Origin: Nocardia puris
GTDB lineage: Bacteria > Actinomycetota > Actinomycetes > Mycobacteriales > Mycobacteriaceae
Assembly (NCBI RefSeq): GCF_003315035.1
Contig: NZ_QNRE01000001.1
Coordinates: forward strand, 283,224-347,223
Direction of reading: 5' to 3'
DNA: 64,000 nucleotides
In this document: positions 43,485 to 52,479 of the stretch, one piece after another
Numbering within the stretch: position 1 is the first letter of the stretch
How the letters are laid out: every line of letters begins with the position of its first letter
The notes under the pieces: model-generated
Told to the model about the DNA's origin: nothing
The model's input: the letters and a program-made list of their open reading frames with translations, nothing else
Databases searched by the model: none
Position numbers and translations under genes: made by a program

Positions 43485-44417
43485 TCAGCTCGATCCCCTG
43501 GGCAGGGCCCGGCGCGGGCCGAGCGCCTTGCGCACCGAGGTCATCTCGGCGACCGAGCCGACGTCGCGCAGGTCGGCCAGCCCACCGTCGAGGTCCACGC
43601 GCCCCTCCCCCAGCCCGATGGTGAGCGCGATGAGCTCGCACACGGCCGCCGGATCGTCCAGCTTCAGGAAGTTCTGGCCGAGCAGCGCGGTCCAGTGCCG
43701 CTCGATTTCCGGATCGTCGTAGTAGCTGGACTGCTTCGGCAGGATGTAGTGCACGTGCCAGCGCTGCTGGAGTTCCCGGTAGATCGACTCCACCCGCACG
43801 TCCTGGCGCACGTGATCGCCGATGATGCCGCGGATGTGGCGCGAGGCCAGACGGGGCTTGTTCAGCTCGTCGCCGATGAGGAACAGGTAGCCGCGCTTCC
43901 CGCGCTGCTCCCACGCGTCGGTGACGACATGGGTGGCCATGAAATACGCCGCCAGCTCGTAGCTTTCGGACTTCTGCCCGCCACCGCCGCCCTCCAGCAG
44001 GATGTTGCGCAGCTGCTCGTCCATCCGGTTGTCCGATTCGAACTGCCCGACCTGCAACGGCACCCGGTCGGTGTCGGCGTCGCCGACCGCGCCGAACAGG
44101 ATCTGCGGATCGTCGGCGTACTTCTTGCGCTGCAACAGCCCGTGCAGTTTGCCGAGCTTGTCCTGCATGACGATCGGCACCTGCCGCATCGAGCCGGTCA
44201 CATCGAACAGCACCGCGATCGGCAGCGACGCCCCGTGCTCGGCGGAGTCGCGGCATTCGCGCGTGACGCCGAGCGGATCCAGGTCCGGATGCGCCGTCCA
44301 GCTCGCGTACGGCTGCGCCCGCATATCGGCCGTGTAGCCGAAGTCGTCGATCCCCCGGCTGGCCCGGTAGGTCTTGCCCGCCCGGTACGCCGAATCGTCC
44401 CAATGTCCGTATCCCAT
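43485..44417 (-). CDS. VWA domain protein, first gene of the PurA-like/Nudix-like module
   Basis: A 310-residue soluble protein with a strong ribosome-binding site (GGAGGAG). A von Willebrand factor A fold begins at about residue 65 with the MIDAS motif DVTGSM (DxTGS/DxSxS type). Downstream are SDNRMDEQLRNIL, a Gly-rich loop GGGGGQKSE, and LFLIGDELNKPR, which fits the later metal-site Asp. VWA proteins usually bind partners in a metal-dependent way. The N-terminal 60 residues (GYGHWDDSAYRAGKTYR) are family-specific. Co-transcription with the PurA-like gene is near certain (3-bp gap). The biological role of the trio is unknown to me. Confidence 0.75.
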   Translation of the reverse strand: MGYGHWDDSAYRAGKTYRASRGIDDFGYTADMRAQPYASWTAHPDLDPLGVTRECRDSAEHGASLPIAVLFDVTGSMRQVPIVMQDKLGKLHGLLQRKKYADDPQILFGAVGDADTDRVPLQVGQFESDNRMDEQLRNILLEGGGGGQKSESYELAAYFMATHVVTDAWEQRGKRGYLFLIGDELNKPRLASRHIRGIIGDHVRQDVRVESIYRELQQRWHVHYILPKQSSYYDDPEIERHWTALLGQNFLKLDDPAAVCELIALTIGLGEGRVDLDGGLADLRDVGSVAEMTSVRKALGPRRALPRGSS

Positions 44418-44444
44418 ATCGGATCTCCTCCCGTGATGTGTTTT

Positions 44445-44474
44445 AGTTTAAATGACCAAAATTGTTTTGGTCAA
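44445..44474 (-). promoter_or_regulatory. Promoter with palindromic operator for the VWA-PurA-Nudix module
   Basis: On the minus strand, TTGACC (44474-44469) and TAAACT (44450-44445) form -35 and -10 boxes with an 18-nt spacer. A perfect palindrome TGACCAAAA-TTG-TTTTGGTCA (44453-44473, 9-bp arms) covers the -35 box and the spacer, so a bound dimer would block RNA polymerase. Confidence 0.75.
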
Positions 44475-44752
44475 GTAGTCCACAACAAGTGCGACGGGCG
44501 GACCGGCCGCACCGCGCGAGTCAGGGTTGGACGGCACGTCGCCTGGTGCACGCCACGGCGACGCCGTTAGTTCATCCGGCGATTGGACGATCTCGGAACG
44601 GGAAACCGGACTCGCCGGACGCGCGGTGCCGCGTCCCCCGGGACGCGACCGTGAAAGCGCGCGTCACGGGGGAAGCCGACACGGTCGTCGGCTACCAGGC
44701 TGCGGCACCGGGGCAGGGTGTGCCGCGACGCAGGCAGGGAGTGGTAGCACCG
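44475..44752. other. Spacer between the VWA module promoter and the NB-ARC gene
   Basis: Together with the promoter and leader of the VWA gene this makes a 335-bp gene-free stretch. An open frame continues upstream from 44753 to 44462 but has no good start before ATG 44753. It presumably holds the promoter of the NB-ARC gene; I see no clear boxes. Confidence 0.35.
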
Positions 44753-46138
44753 ATGGGGAGACGAGAGAAGCCGATCGATGCCGGATCGGGTCCGGTCGCC
44801 GCGTTCGCGAGCGATCTACGCAAACTCCGCGCGGCCGCGGGCAATCCGTCCTATCGGCAACTGGCGAGTGCGGCCCTGTACTCCCCGTCGGTCCTGTCGG
44901 ACGCGGCGGGCGGCCATCGGCTGCCGACCTTGCCCGTCACGCTGGCCTTCGCGCGGGCGTGCGGCGGCGATCCCGACGAGTGGGAGCAGCGCTGGCGCGT
45001 GGCGCGCGGCGACGGCGCGCCCACCGAACCGCTGCCCGTACTGCCGGGCGAGGAGGCCGGCGAGTCCGGCAGGCCGCGGCCCGCGCAACTGCCGATCGGC
45101 CCGCACGACTTCGTCGGGCGCACGGCCGAATTCGAGAGCGCGCTCTCGGCGACGGCGGGCATGGCCGACTCCCGCGTCCCGGTCGTGGTGCGCGGCCCGA
45201 TCGGCATCGGCAAGACCGCGTTCGCGCTGCGGTTCGCGCACCGGCTCACCAGCGACTTCCCGGACGGGCAGCTGTTCGCGGACCTGTCCGCCCGGCGCGG
45301 CGAGATGGCCGAGCCGATGGAGGTGATGGCCGGATTCCTGCACGCGCTGGGCGTGCCGCCCGATCAGGTGCCCGGCGACGATATGCACCGGATCGGCCTG
45401 TACCGGTCCATGCTGGCCGAGCGGCGCGTGGTGGTGCTGCTGGACAACGTGCGCGACGAACCGCAGGTGCGTCCACTGCTGGCGCGCTCGCTCAACAGCC
45501 AGATCGTGATCACCAGCCGGGCCCGTCTGCTCGGCCTCGACGGTGTGCGCCGGATCGCGTTGGGCCCCTTGCCCGCCGGGGCGTCGGAGGATCTGCTGCG
45601 CCTGCTCATCGGCGAGGACCGGGTGCGGGCCGAATCGGCCGCCGCCGGGCGGATCGCCCGGTTCTGCGAGCATCTGCCGCTGGCGCTCACCATCGCCGGA
45701 CGCAAGATCGCCGCGCAGCCGGGGCGCAGGCTGTCCGAGATCGCGGCGCGCCTGGGCGAGGGTGTGAACGTGGCCGACTGGTTGCGCATCGGCGACGTGG
45801 GCCTGGCCGACGCGGTGCTGCCCGCCTACCTCGCGCGCCCGCCGCTGGCCAAGCACGTGCTGCACATGCTGGCCGGCGGCGCCGGCGAGGTCACCCCGGC
45901 CACGCTCGCGCGGACGCTGCACCTGTCGATCGAGTCGGCGGAGTACGCGATGGACAGCCTCATCGACGGCGGCCTGCTGCACGTGCTGACCGAACCGGAG
46001 CGGTACGTGATGCCGCCGCTGCTGGGCCGGTTGCTCGCGCAGGAGGCCGACCGCTTCGCGTTGCGGCGCGGCCCCGACGACGAGTCCGATCCGCTGCGCG
46101 CCGCCATCGGCTTCGACGACCGCGGTTATCGCCGGTGA
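44753..46138 (+). CDS. NB-ARC ATPase regulator with N-terminal helix-turn-helix
   Basis: A 461-residue STAND-type protein. I chose ATG 44753, with GGGAG about 12 nt upstream. Residues 10-90 resemble the XRE/HTH_31 domain (ASDLRKLRAAAGNPSYRQLA, LYSPSVLSDAAGG). The NB-ARC module follows: P-loop GPIGIGKTAFA near 145, Walker B VVVLLDNVRDEP, SQIVITSRARLLGL, and the GLPL-like CEHLPLALTIAG. A winged-helix region follows, but the long TPR C-terminus of AfsR-type regulators is absent. It should be a nucleotide-switched transcription factor. It diverges from the VWA-PurA-Nudix module; the target is unknown. Confidence 0.78.
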   Translation: MGRREKPIDAGSGPVAAFASDLRKLRAAAGNPSYRQLASAALYSPSVLSDAAGGHRLPTLPVTLAFARACGGDPDEWEQRWRVARGDGAPTEPLPVLPGEEAGESGRPRPAQLPIGPHDFVGRTAEFESALSATAGMADSRVPVVVRGPIGIGKTAFALRFAHRLTSDFPDGQLFADLSARRGEMAEPMEVMAGFLHALGVPPDQVPGDDMHRIGLYRSMLAERRVVVLLDNVRDEPQVRPLLARSLNSQIVITSRARLLGLDGVRRIALGPLPAGASEDLLRLLIGEDRVRAESAAAGRIARFCEHLPLALTIAGRKIAAQPGRRLSEIAARLGEGVNVADWLRIGDVGLADAVLPAYLARPPLAKHVLHMLAGGAGEVTPATLARTLHLSIESAEYAMDSLIDGGLLHVLTEPERYVMPPLLGRLLAQEADRFALRRGPDDESDPLRAAIGFDDRGYRR

Positions 46139-46280
46139 GCCCGAAGATGTTGTCCGGCTTTGACGTTCGATTGTCCGCACCCGGCGCCGACGGGGCGCCG
46201 GAGGCGGCGCGCGGGGTTAGGTTCGTCGCGTTCGACCAGTTACGTGCACAGATCCGGGATTCGACTCAGGAGGAGCCGAC

Positions 46281-47111
46281 GTGGCGCAGGACAACCAGCA
46301 GGACCGGGCCGAGGCATTGCGGGCGTGGCACGCGGAGGGCACCTTCGTGCTGCCCAACGCCTGGGACCCGATCAGCGCGGCGGTGATCGCGCAGGCCGGG
46401 GCGGTCGCGATCGCCACCACCAGCGCGGCCGTGTCGTGGGCGCTGGGCCGCACCGACGGCCAGCGGCTGAGCAGGGACGAGGCGGCGGGCCAGGTGGCCA
46501 GGATCGCCGCGGCGGTGGACGTGCCCGTCACGGCCGATATCGAGGGCGGTTACGGACCGACTCCCCAGGACGTGGCCGCCACGGTCTCGGCCGTGATCGC
46601 GGCGGGCGCGGTGGGGATCAACCTCGAGGATTCCACCGCCCCCGGCGGGCCGCTGTTCGAGCCCGGCGACCAGGCCGCGCGCCTGCGCGCCGCGCGCGAC
46701 GCCGCTGCGGCCGCGGGGCTGCCCGCGCTGGTGATCAACGCGCGCACCGACGTCTACCTGTTCGGCATCGGCGAGCCCGCGGGCCGCTTCGACGACGTGC
46801 TGGCCAGGGCCGCCGCCTACGCCGAGGCGGGCGCGGACAGCCTGTTCGTGCCGGGCCTGCTCGACCTGGACACCCTCGCCGATCTGGTGGGCAAATCGCC
46901 GCTGCCGGTGAACGTGATGGTCGGCCCCGGCGCGCCCGCCGTGCCCGAGCTGGCGGCGATCGGGGTGCGCCGGGTCAGCCTCGGCCCGGCACTCGCGCAG
47001 GCCGCCTACGGCCAGGCCGCGGCCGCCGCGCGGGAACTGCTCGGCGCGGGCACCTACACGGCGCTGGACGGCGCGCTCGATTTCGGCGCCGTCGAAGCGC
47101 TGCTGCGCTGA
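46281..47111 (+). CDS. Isocitrate lyase/PEP mutase family enzyme
   Basis: A 276-residue TIM-barrel protein from GTG 46281 with AGGAGGAG upstream. Family markers are LPNAWDPISAAV (about 24-35), TTSAAVSWALG, the metal-binding TADIEGGYG (near 84-92), INLEDS and INARTD. The KKCGH loop of true isocitrate lyases is absent, so it belongs with the 2-methylisocitrate lyase-like/PEP mutase-like group, which cleaves or isomerises C-C or P-C bonds of 2-oxo acids. The substrate is not known. It is followed after 18 bp by an MFS transporter gene in the same direction. Confidence 0.8.
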   Translation: MAQDNQQDRAEALRAWHAEGTFVLPNAWDPISAAVIAQAGAVAIATTSAAVSWALGRTDGQRLSRDEAAGQVARIAAAVDVPVTADIEGGYGPTPQDVAATVSAVIAAGAVGINLEDSTAPGGPLFEPGDQAARLRAARDAAAAAGLPALVINARTDVYLFGIGEPAGRFDDVLARAAAYAEAGADSLFVPGLLDLDTLADLVGKSPLPVNVMVGPGAPAVPELAAIGVRRVSLGPALAQAAYGQAAAAARELLGAGTYTALDGALDFGAVEALLR

Positions 47112-47129
47112 GACCGAAGGATTCCCGCG

Positions 47130-48347
47130 ATGAACGCCACGAAAACCGACGAGCGCGACGGGGTGCTCGCCATCCTGCGACAGACGCCGCGCCCGGTGCT
47201 GTTCCTGCTGGCGGGCGTGCTGATCAACCAGCTCGGCGCCTTCGTCCAGACCTTCCTGGTCCTCTACCTGATCCACCGCGACTTCTCCGTCGGGCAGGCG
47301 GGTCTCACGCTCACCGCCTACAGCGCGGGCGCCATCTTCGGCACCATGCTCGGCGGCGAGCTGGCCCACCGGCTGGGTCCGCGCGCGACGATCATCACGG
47401 CCATGACCGGGTCGGGACTGCTGCTCACGGCGATCCCGTTCCTGGCCACGCCGGGCCTGTTCGCGCCCCTGCTGGTCGCGGTGGCCGCGACCGGTCTGGT
47501 GACGCAGGCCTACCGCCCCGCGGCCGCGCTGATGCTCGGCGATCTGATGCCCGAAGAGCACCGGGTCATGGGCTTCTCCATGATGCGGATCGCGCTCAAC
47601 GCCGGTGCGGCGCTGGCCCCGCTGCTGGCGGCGGGCATCATCCTCATCGACTGGAACCTGCTGCTGTGGCTGGACGCCGCCACCGCCTTCGCCTACGCCG
47701 CGCTGGTGCTGCTGCTGGTGCCGAACGTCACCGCCGTGCGCGATACCGACGACGAGCCCGAGACCACGGGCGCGGGCTACGGGGTGATCCTGCGCGACCG
47801 CCGCTACCTGTTCTTCCTGGCCTCGTGCCTGCTCGGTTCGGTGATCTACGTGCAGTACATCGTCGCGCTGCCGCTGAACCTGTCGGCCGAGGGCTTCTCC
47901 ACCGGCCTGTACAGCGCCGTGCTGGTCACCGCGTCGGTGGTGCTGATCCTGTGCGAGCTGAAGATCACCGCCTACGTCAAGCACCTGAGGGCGCCGCTGG
48001 TGGCGGCCGTGGGCACCGCGATCATGGGGCTCGGTGTCGCGGGCTACGCCTTCGCCGGGTTCGGCGCAGCGCCCGTGCTGCTGGCCACGGTGGTGTTCGT
48101 GTTCGGTGTGATGGTGAACGGGCCCACCATGTTCGCGCATCCGTCGTCGTTCCCCGCCGCCGTGCGCGCCCGCTACATCGGCACACACCAGGCCACGTTC
48201 GGACTCGGCATGGCGCTGGGCCCGACGCTGGGCGTGCTGGCGTGGGAGTGGCTCGGCACCGGGATCTGGCCGCTGCTGGGCGGGCTCGGGCTGGCCGCCG
48301 CCTGGTTCGCCTACGCGGGGATGCGCGAGAACGACAGCGCCACTTGA
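47130..48347 (+). CDS. MFS transporter (12 TM)
   Basis: A 405-residue integral membrane protein of the major facilitator superfamily, with about 12 hydrophobic helices, starting at ATG 47130. The region between TM2 and TM3 (GELAHRLGPRATIIT) is a relaxed motif A. No substrate-specific motif is visible. It is probably co-transcribed with the preceding PEP mutase family gene. It could export a small molecule, perhaps of the biosynthetic operon 2.4 kb downstream, but a divergent gene lies between them, so this is only a possibility. A strong terminator follows. Confidence 0.8.
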   Translation: MNATKTDERDGVLAILRQTPRPVLFLLAGVLINQLGAFVQTFLVLYLIHRDFSVGQAGLTLTAYSAGAIFGTMLGGELAHRLGPRATIITAMTGSGLLLTAIPFLATPGLFAPLLVAVAATGLVTQAYRPAAALMLGDLMPEEHRVMGFSMMRIALNAGAALAPLLAAGIILIDWNLLLWLDAATAFAYAALVLLLVPNVTAVRDTDDEPETTGAGYGVILRDRRYLFFLASCLLGSVIYVQYIVALPLNLSAEGFSTGLYSAVLVTASVVLILCELKITAYVKHLRAPLVAAVGTAIMGLGVAGYAFAGFGAAPVLLATVVFVFGVMVNGPTMFAHPSSFPAAVRARYIGTHQATFGLGMALGPTLGVLAWEWLGTGIWPLLGGLGLAAAWFAYAGMRENDSAT

Positions 48348-48365
48348 TCATCCGGCACGCTCGAC

Positions 48366-48402
48366 CCGTCCGCCCGGCACGCGCACCGTGCCGGGCGGAC
48401 GG
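48366..48402 (+). terminator. Terminator after the MFS gene
   Basis: A perfect 15-bp inverted repeat (48366-48380 and 48388-48402, CCGTCCGCCCGGCAC) with a 7-nt loop, 18 nt after the stop codon. Confidence 0.82.
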
Positions 48403-48445
48403 CGTTCGCGTGTCACTCCCCCACACCCACTCCCCGAGGACGATC

Positions 48446-48895
48446 ATGACCCTGCTTTCGCGCCTGCCCGAAGACCGCCGCGCCCACGTGGAGGCCCGGC
48501 TGCACAGCAACCTCATCGCCTGGCTCACCACCGTGCGCCCCGACGGGAGCCCGGCCAGCGTGCCGGTGTGGTTCCTGGCCCGCGAGGACGGCACCTTCCT
48601 GCTCTACAGCCAGCCCGGCAAGCGGAAACTGCGCAATATCGAGGCGAATCCGCGCGTGAGCCTCGCGCTCGACGTCACCGATATCGGCCGCGACATCGTG
48701 CGGGTCGAGGGCACCGCCGCCCGCGCCGAGGGCGTGCCGCCCGCCCACGAGGAGCCGCGCTACGCCGCCAAGTACGCCGAGCGGATCGGCGCCATGTTCG
48801 GCACACCGGAGGCGTTCGGCACCCTGTTCACCGAGGCGGTGATCATCACGCCGCACCGCCTGCACGTCAGCGGCGGCGTCACTTCGCTCGACTGA
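48446..48895 (+). CDS. Rv3369-like pyridoxamine 5'-phosphate oxidase/F420-binding fold protein
   Basis: A 149-residue split-barrel flavin or F420 protein starting at ATG 48446. Segments LIAWLTTVRPDGSPASVPVWF, LLYSQPGKRKLRNI and NPRVSLALDV follow the TIGR03667/Rv3369 family closely. Mycobacterial members bind F420 or FMN and reduce or oxidise unknown small substrates. It stands alone between two transcription units, convergent with the substrate-binding lipoprotein gene (58-bp gap, no clear hairpin). Confidence 0.82.
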   Translation: MTLLSRLPEDRRAHVEARLHSNLIAWLTTVRPDGSPASVPVWFLAREDGTFLLYSQPGKRKLRNIEANPRVSLALDVTDIGRDIVRVEGTAARAEGVPPAHEEPRYAAKYAERIGAMFGTPEAFGTLFTEAVIITPHRLHVSGGVTSLD

Positions 48896-48953
48896 CGGCA
48901 CGCGAAAGGCGGTGACATCCCTTGGACGCCAACGCCTTCCGGCCCGGGTCATC

Positions 48954-50579
48954 TCACGCCAGGCGCACCGCGAACAGGTCCAGTTGCAGCAACTGCGAGA
49001 CGGCCACATCGGTGATCCGGGTGGACCACCCGGACTGCACCTTCTGGAACCACAGCGGGATCGCCGGCATATCGGCCAGGATCAGGCGCTCGGCCTGCTG
49101 ATACCGCGCCCAGCCTTCCCGTTCGGTGGGTGCGGCGTCGGCGGCCGCCAGCAGCGCGTCGACCTCCGGATTCGAGTAGCCGGTACCGTTCACGCCCGCG
49201 CCGGTGCGGAACACCGGGTTCAGGAAGTTCTCGATGGACGGGTAGTCCGCCACCCAGCCGGACCGGAACACCGTGGTCATCGTCCGCTCGTTGATGCGCG
49301 CCCGGAACTCGCCGAAGGTGGGCACGGGCGCGTAGCGGCACTCCCGGCCCAGCGCGGCCGTGATGGTCTCGCAGGTCGCGTCGATCCAGACCTGGTTGGC
49401 CGAGTCGTCGTTGGAGCTCAGCTCGATCGGACCTCGGAATCCCGTGGCCTCGAACAGTTCCCGCGCCCGCGCGGGATCGTGGACGCACAGGTCACCGCAC
49501 TGGTTAGCGACATGGCCGGGCACCTTGGCGGGCACCAGCCCGTCGGCCAGGATCTTGTCACCGTCGAAGGCCTTGTCCACCACGTACTTCCGGTCGATCG
49601 CCATCGAGATCGCCTGTCGCAGGCGCGGATCGGCGTAGCGGGAGTCATAGACCGGGAACGACAGCGACTGCACACCCAGGTAGGTGTGGGACAGGTTGCG
49701 CCCCGGCAGTTCCGCCTTGTACCGGCCGCCCGCCAGCGCGTCGGCGGGAACGAAGTCGAGGTAGTCCAGCGCGCCGGCCACCACGTCGGCGTAGGCGTCC
49801 TCGAGCGCCGCGTAGAACCGGAACTCGACGCCCTCCACCTGCGGCTTGCGCGCGCCGCCGTACTCGTCGTACCGGTGCACGACGATGTTCGCGCCTGGCT
49901 CGTGCGACGCGAAACGGAAGGGGCCGTTGCCGATCGGGTGGCGCGCGGACCCGTCCGGATCGGCGAAGAACGACGCGGGCAGCGGGAAGTACGCCGCGTA
50001 CCCCAATTGGGTGGGGAACGCCGACAGCGGTGCCGACAGCGTCACCTCGAACGTGCGGTCGTCGACCACGCGCAGGCCGGACATCTCGGTCGCGGCACCC
50101 GCGTGCACCTCGGAGTAGCCGGCGATGTTCGACAGGTACGGCCCACCCTGCAAGGCATTGGGGCCGTAGGCCGTGTGGTTCCACGCATCCACGAAACTCG
50201 TTGCGGTGACGGGGCTTCCGTCGTGGAAGGTCCAGCCCGGTCGCAGGGTGATCGTGTAGACGCGCGAGTCGGCGGTGGTGATCGACTCGGCGACGGCGTT
50301 GCGCGGTTCGGCCGTGTCGGTGTCGTATTCGACCAACCCGGTGAACAGGGCGCCCACGATCTTCACGGTGTCGCGATCGGTCGCGTCGCCCGGGACGAGC
50401 GGGCGCTGCGGTTCGGTGCCGTTGTAGCTGATGATGCCGCGGTCGCCGGTCTCCTGCTCCTCGGAACAGGCGACGGTGAGCAGCGCGAGAGACGAGAGCG
50501 CCAGCGCGCCCGCCACGACGCGCCGCGCGAGTGACCGGATCCGTACCGGCGGCCCGCCGGTGGCGTGGTGTGTGCTCAT
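48954..50579 (-). CDS. Peptide/nickel-type ABC transporter substrate-binding lipoprotein
   Basis: A 541-residue lipoprotein of solute-binding family 5 (OppA/DppA type), ATG 50579. The signal peptide carries a lipobox LLTVAC near residue 38. Family landmarks are IVGALFTGLVEYD, LRPGWTFHDGSPVTATSF, HPIGNGPFRF, RQAISMAIDRKYVVDKAF, and PAIPLWFQ near the C-terminus. It should capture peptides or similar ligands at the outer face of the membrane. No permease or ATPase genes are next to it, so it is an orphan binding protein. It diverges from the N-hydroxylase gene of the biosynthetic operon, sharing a 203-bp spacer. Confidence 0.9.
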   Translation of the reverse strand: MSTHHATGGPPVRIRSLARRVVAGALALSSLALLTVACSEEQETGDRGIISYNGTEPQRPLVPGDATDRDTVKIVGALFTGLVEYDTDTAEPRNAVAESITTADSRVYTITLRPGWTFHDGSPVTATSFVDAWNHTAYGPNALQGGPYLSNIAGYSEVHAGAATEMSGLRVVDDRTFEVTLSAPLSAFPTQLGYAAYFPLPASFFADPDGSARHPIGNGPFRFASHEPGANIVVHRYDEYGGARKPQVEGVEFRFYAALEDAYADVVAGALDYLDFVPADALAGGRYKAELPGRNLSHTYLGVQSLSFPVYDSRYADPRLRQAISMAIDRKYVVDKAFDGDKILADGLVPAKVPGHVANQCGDLCVHDPARARELFEATGFRGPIELSSNDDSANQVWIDATCETITAALGRECRYAPVPTFGEFRARINERTMTTVFRSGWVADYPSIENFLNPVFRTGAGVNGTGYSNPEVDALLAAADAAPTEREGWARYQQAERLILADMPAIPLWFQKVQSGWSTRITDVAVSQLLQLDLFAVRLA

Positions 50580-50782
50580 CTGGCCAGCTCAGCAGAGCGC
50601 GGCGTTGACCGGTGGGGTCGCAGGGCAAGAACCGTCAATCGGCGGACGAGCCGCCGGAGCGGGCGTCGCGGGCCGGGCTGTCGGCCGGTTGTCGTGCGGA
50701 CGGGCCGATCGCTGTCGGACAACCACCGCACGGCATTGACTGGGCCGGAGCAAGAGCTTCCCATCGAGACTCAGGTGGAATT

Positions 50783-52078
50783 GTGACCGATCACGAAGTC
50801 GACGTCCTGGCCATCGGCGCCGGTCCGGCCAATCTGGCGCTGGCCGTCGCGCTCGAGGAGTCCACTGCGCCGCACCTGGCGCAGCGGACCCTGCTGCTCG
50901 AACAGCACCCCGACGTGAAGTGGCAGCGCAACCTGCTGCTCCCCTGGGCGCGCAGCCAGGTGTCGTTCCTGAAAGACCTTGTCACCCTGCGTAACCCGCG
51001 CAGCCGGTTCTCCTTCCTGAACTTCCTGCACGAGCGCCGCCGCCTGGACGAGTTCGTCAACCTGTCGACCTTCAACCCCTACCGGTGGGAGCTGTCGGAG
51101 TACCAGCAGTGGGTGGCGCAGTCGCTGGAGCGGGTGCGCGTGCGCTACAACGCGCGCTGTGTGGCCCTCGCGCCGCGGCGCACCGGCGACGGCCGCGTCA
51201 TCGGCTGGACCGTCACCCTCGCCGACGGCGACACCGTCACCTGCCGCGACCTGGTGGTGGGCACCGGGCGCGACCCGCATGTCCCCGAGGTGTTCCGCGG
51301 CCTGCCGGCCGACCGGGTGGCGCACAGCGCCGAATACACCTCGCGCGTCGCGGAATTGCCCACCGACCGGCCGAGCAGGCCCGTCGTGATCGGCGGCGCG
51401 CAGAGCGCGGCGGAGATGTTCATGGCGCTGCACTCCGACCTGCCGCACAGCACGCCCGCGCTGCTCATGCGCTCCATCGGCCTGCAGAACTACCAGACCA
51501 GCAAGTTCGTCAACGAGCTGTTCTTTCCCTCGTTCGTGGACGACTTCTACCACTCCGACGCCGAGGTGCGCGCCCGCATCCTCGACGAGGTCCACCTCAC
51601 CAACTACGCGGGCCTGGCCCCGCCGTTCCTGGACGAGATCTACGCGATGCTCTACCAGCAGCGCATGCTGGGGCGGCGGCGCTCGACCGTGCGCGCCATG
51701 ACCGAGGTGACCGGCGCGCGGATGGACGGCGGCGAGGTGGTGCTCGAGCTGCGCGACCGCCGCACCGGCAAGATCGAGCCGTTGCGCTGCGACCACGTCT
51801 TCCTCGGCACCGGCTACGAGCAGCGGATGCCCGCCCTGGTCGGCGCGTTGCTGACCGACCTGGGCATCACCGAGCCCGCGGTGAGCCGCCGCTACCGCCT
51901 GGATCTCGGCGAATCCGCCTGGGGCGCGGTGTATCTGCAGGGCGTCAACGAGGCGACGCACGGCATCTCCGACACCCTCATCAGCGTGCTCGCGCACCGC
52001 TCGCAGGACATCGTCGACGATATGCTCGACCGCCGCCACGTCACCGCGGGCGCCTTCCCGGAAAGCCGGACGGCATGA
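50783..52078 (+). CDS. Lysine/ornithine N-monooxygenase
   Basis: A 431-residue flavin-dependent N-hydroxylase (IucD/PvdA/SidA family) from GTG 50783, with AGGTGGAA upstream. The FAD motif GAGPANLALAVAL is at residues 12-24, the family block VKWQRNLLLPWARSQVSFLKDL follows in shorter pieces, and the NADPH motif GGAQSAAEMF and FLGTGYEQR are present. It hydroxylates the side-chain amine of lysine or ornithine. In hydrazine-forming pathways this is the first step. No siderophore NRPS is near. It is the first gene of an operon joined by overlapping stop/start codons; the cupin ATG overlaps its stop. Confidence 0.9.
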   Translation: MTDHEVDVLAIGAGPANLALAVALEESTAPHLAQRTLLLEQHPDVKWQRNLLLPWARSQVSFLKDLVTLRNPRSRFSFLNFLHERRRLDEFVNLSTFNPYRWELSEYQQWVAQSLERVRVRYNARCVALAPRRTGDGRVIGWTVTLADGDTVTCRDLVVGTGRDPHVPEVFRGLPADRVAHSAEYTSRVAELPTDRPSRPVVIGGAQSAAEMFMALHSDLPHSTPALLMRSIGLQNYQTSKFVNELFFPSFVDDFYHSDAEVRARILDEVHLTNYAGLAPPFLDEIYAMLYQQRMLGRRRSTVRAMTEVTGARMDGGEVVLELRDRRTGKIEPLRCDHVFLGTGYEQRMPALVGALLTDLGITEPAVSRRYRLDLGESAWGAVYLQGVNEATHGISDTLISVLAHRSQDIVDDMLDRRHVTAGAFPESRTA

Positions 52079-52479
52079 TCGAGATCCGCAGCCTGGACCG
52101 GGCCGGGCTCACCGAAGCGTACGGCGTCGCCTCCGAGCGGCTGCTGCCGTGGCCCGCGCTCAACGCGCCGTTCGAAGGCGCGTGGTGCGTGCTGGGGCCG
52201 GGGCAGGTCTCGGCCGCGCACGCCCATCACGAGTACGAACTGTTCATCGCCCTGACCGGGCGCGCCGAACTGGACGTCGACGGCGAGCGGCGCGCGTTCG
52301 TCGCGGGCGATGTGGCGCACCTGATTCCCGGTACCACCCACCACGTCCGCAATGTCGGCGACACCGATTTCGAGTGGTACGCGGTGTGGTGGGACACCGA
52401 CATGTCGTCGGCGTTCCTGCGCAGGCACGCGGCGGACCCGAAAGGCGTTGCCGCCGAGAATGATGCGGTGTCGCCGTGA
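52075..52479 (+). CDS. Stand-alone cupin of the hydrazine-type pathway
   Basis: A 134-residue single-domain cupin. Motif 1 is HAHHEYELFIALTGRAEL (His-x-His with a following Glu, about 46-63), and motif 2 is HLIPGTTHHVRN near 81-92. Its ATG overlaps the N-hydroxylase stop, and its own stop overlaps the start of the MetRS-like gene (GTGA). In Spb40-type enzymes a cupin domain is fused in front of a MetRS-like domain and rearranges an O-acylated hydroxylamine to an N-N bond. Here the two are separate polypeptides in the same order, so the same role is likely. Confidence 0.8.
   Translation: MIEIRSLDRAGLTEAYGVASERLLPWPALNAPFEGAWCVLGPGQVSAAHAHHEYELFIALTGRAELDVDGERRAFVAGDVAHLIPGTTHHVRNVGDTDFEWYAVWWDTDMSSAFLRRHAADPKGVAAENDAVSP

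Noticed and set aside
50687..50724. GGTTGTC...GACAACC inverted repeat in the spacer between the binding-protein gene and the N-hydroxylase gene
   Set aside because: Arms are only 7 bp and 24 nt apart, too weak to call an operator.
50783..52078. Siderophore biosynthesis as the role of the N-hydroxylase
   Set aside because: No NRPS, NIS synthetase or acyltransferase is near, while cupin and MetRS-like genes are directly coupled to it.
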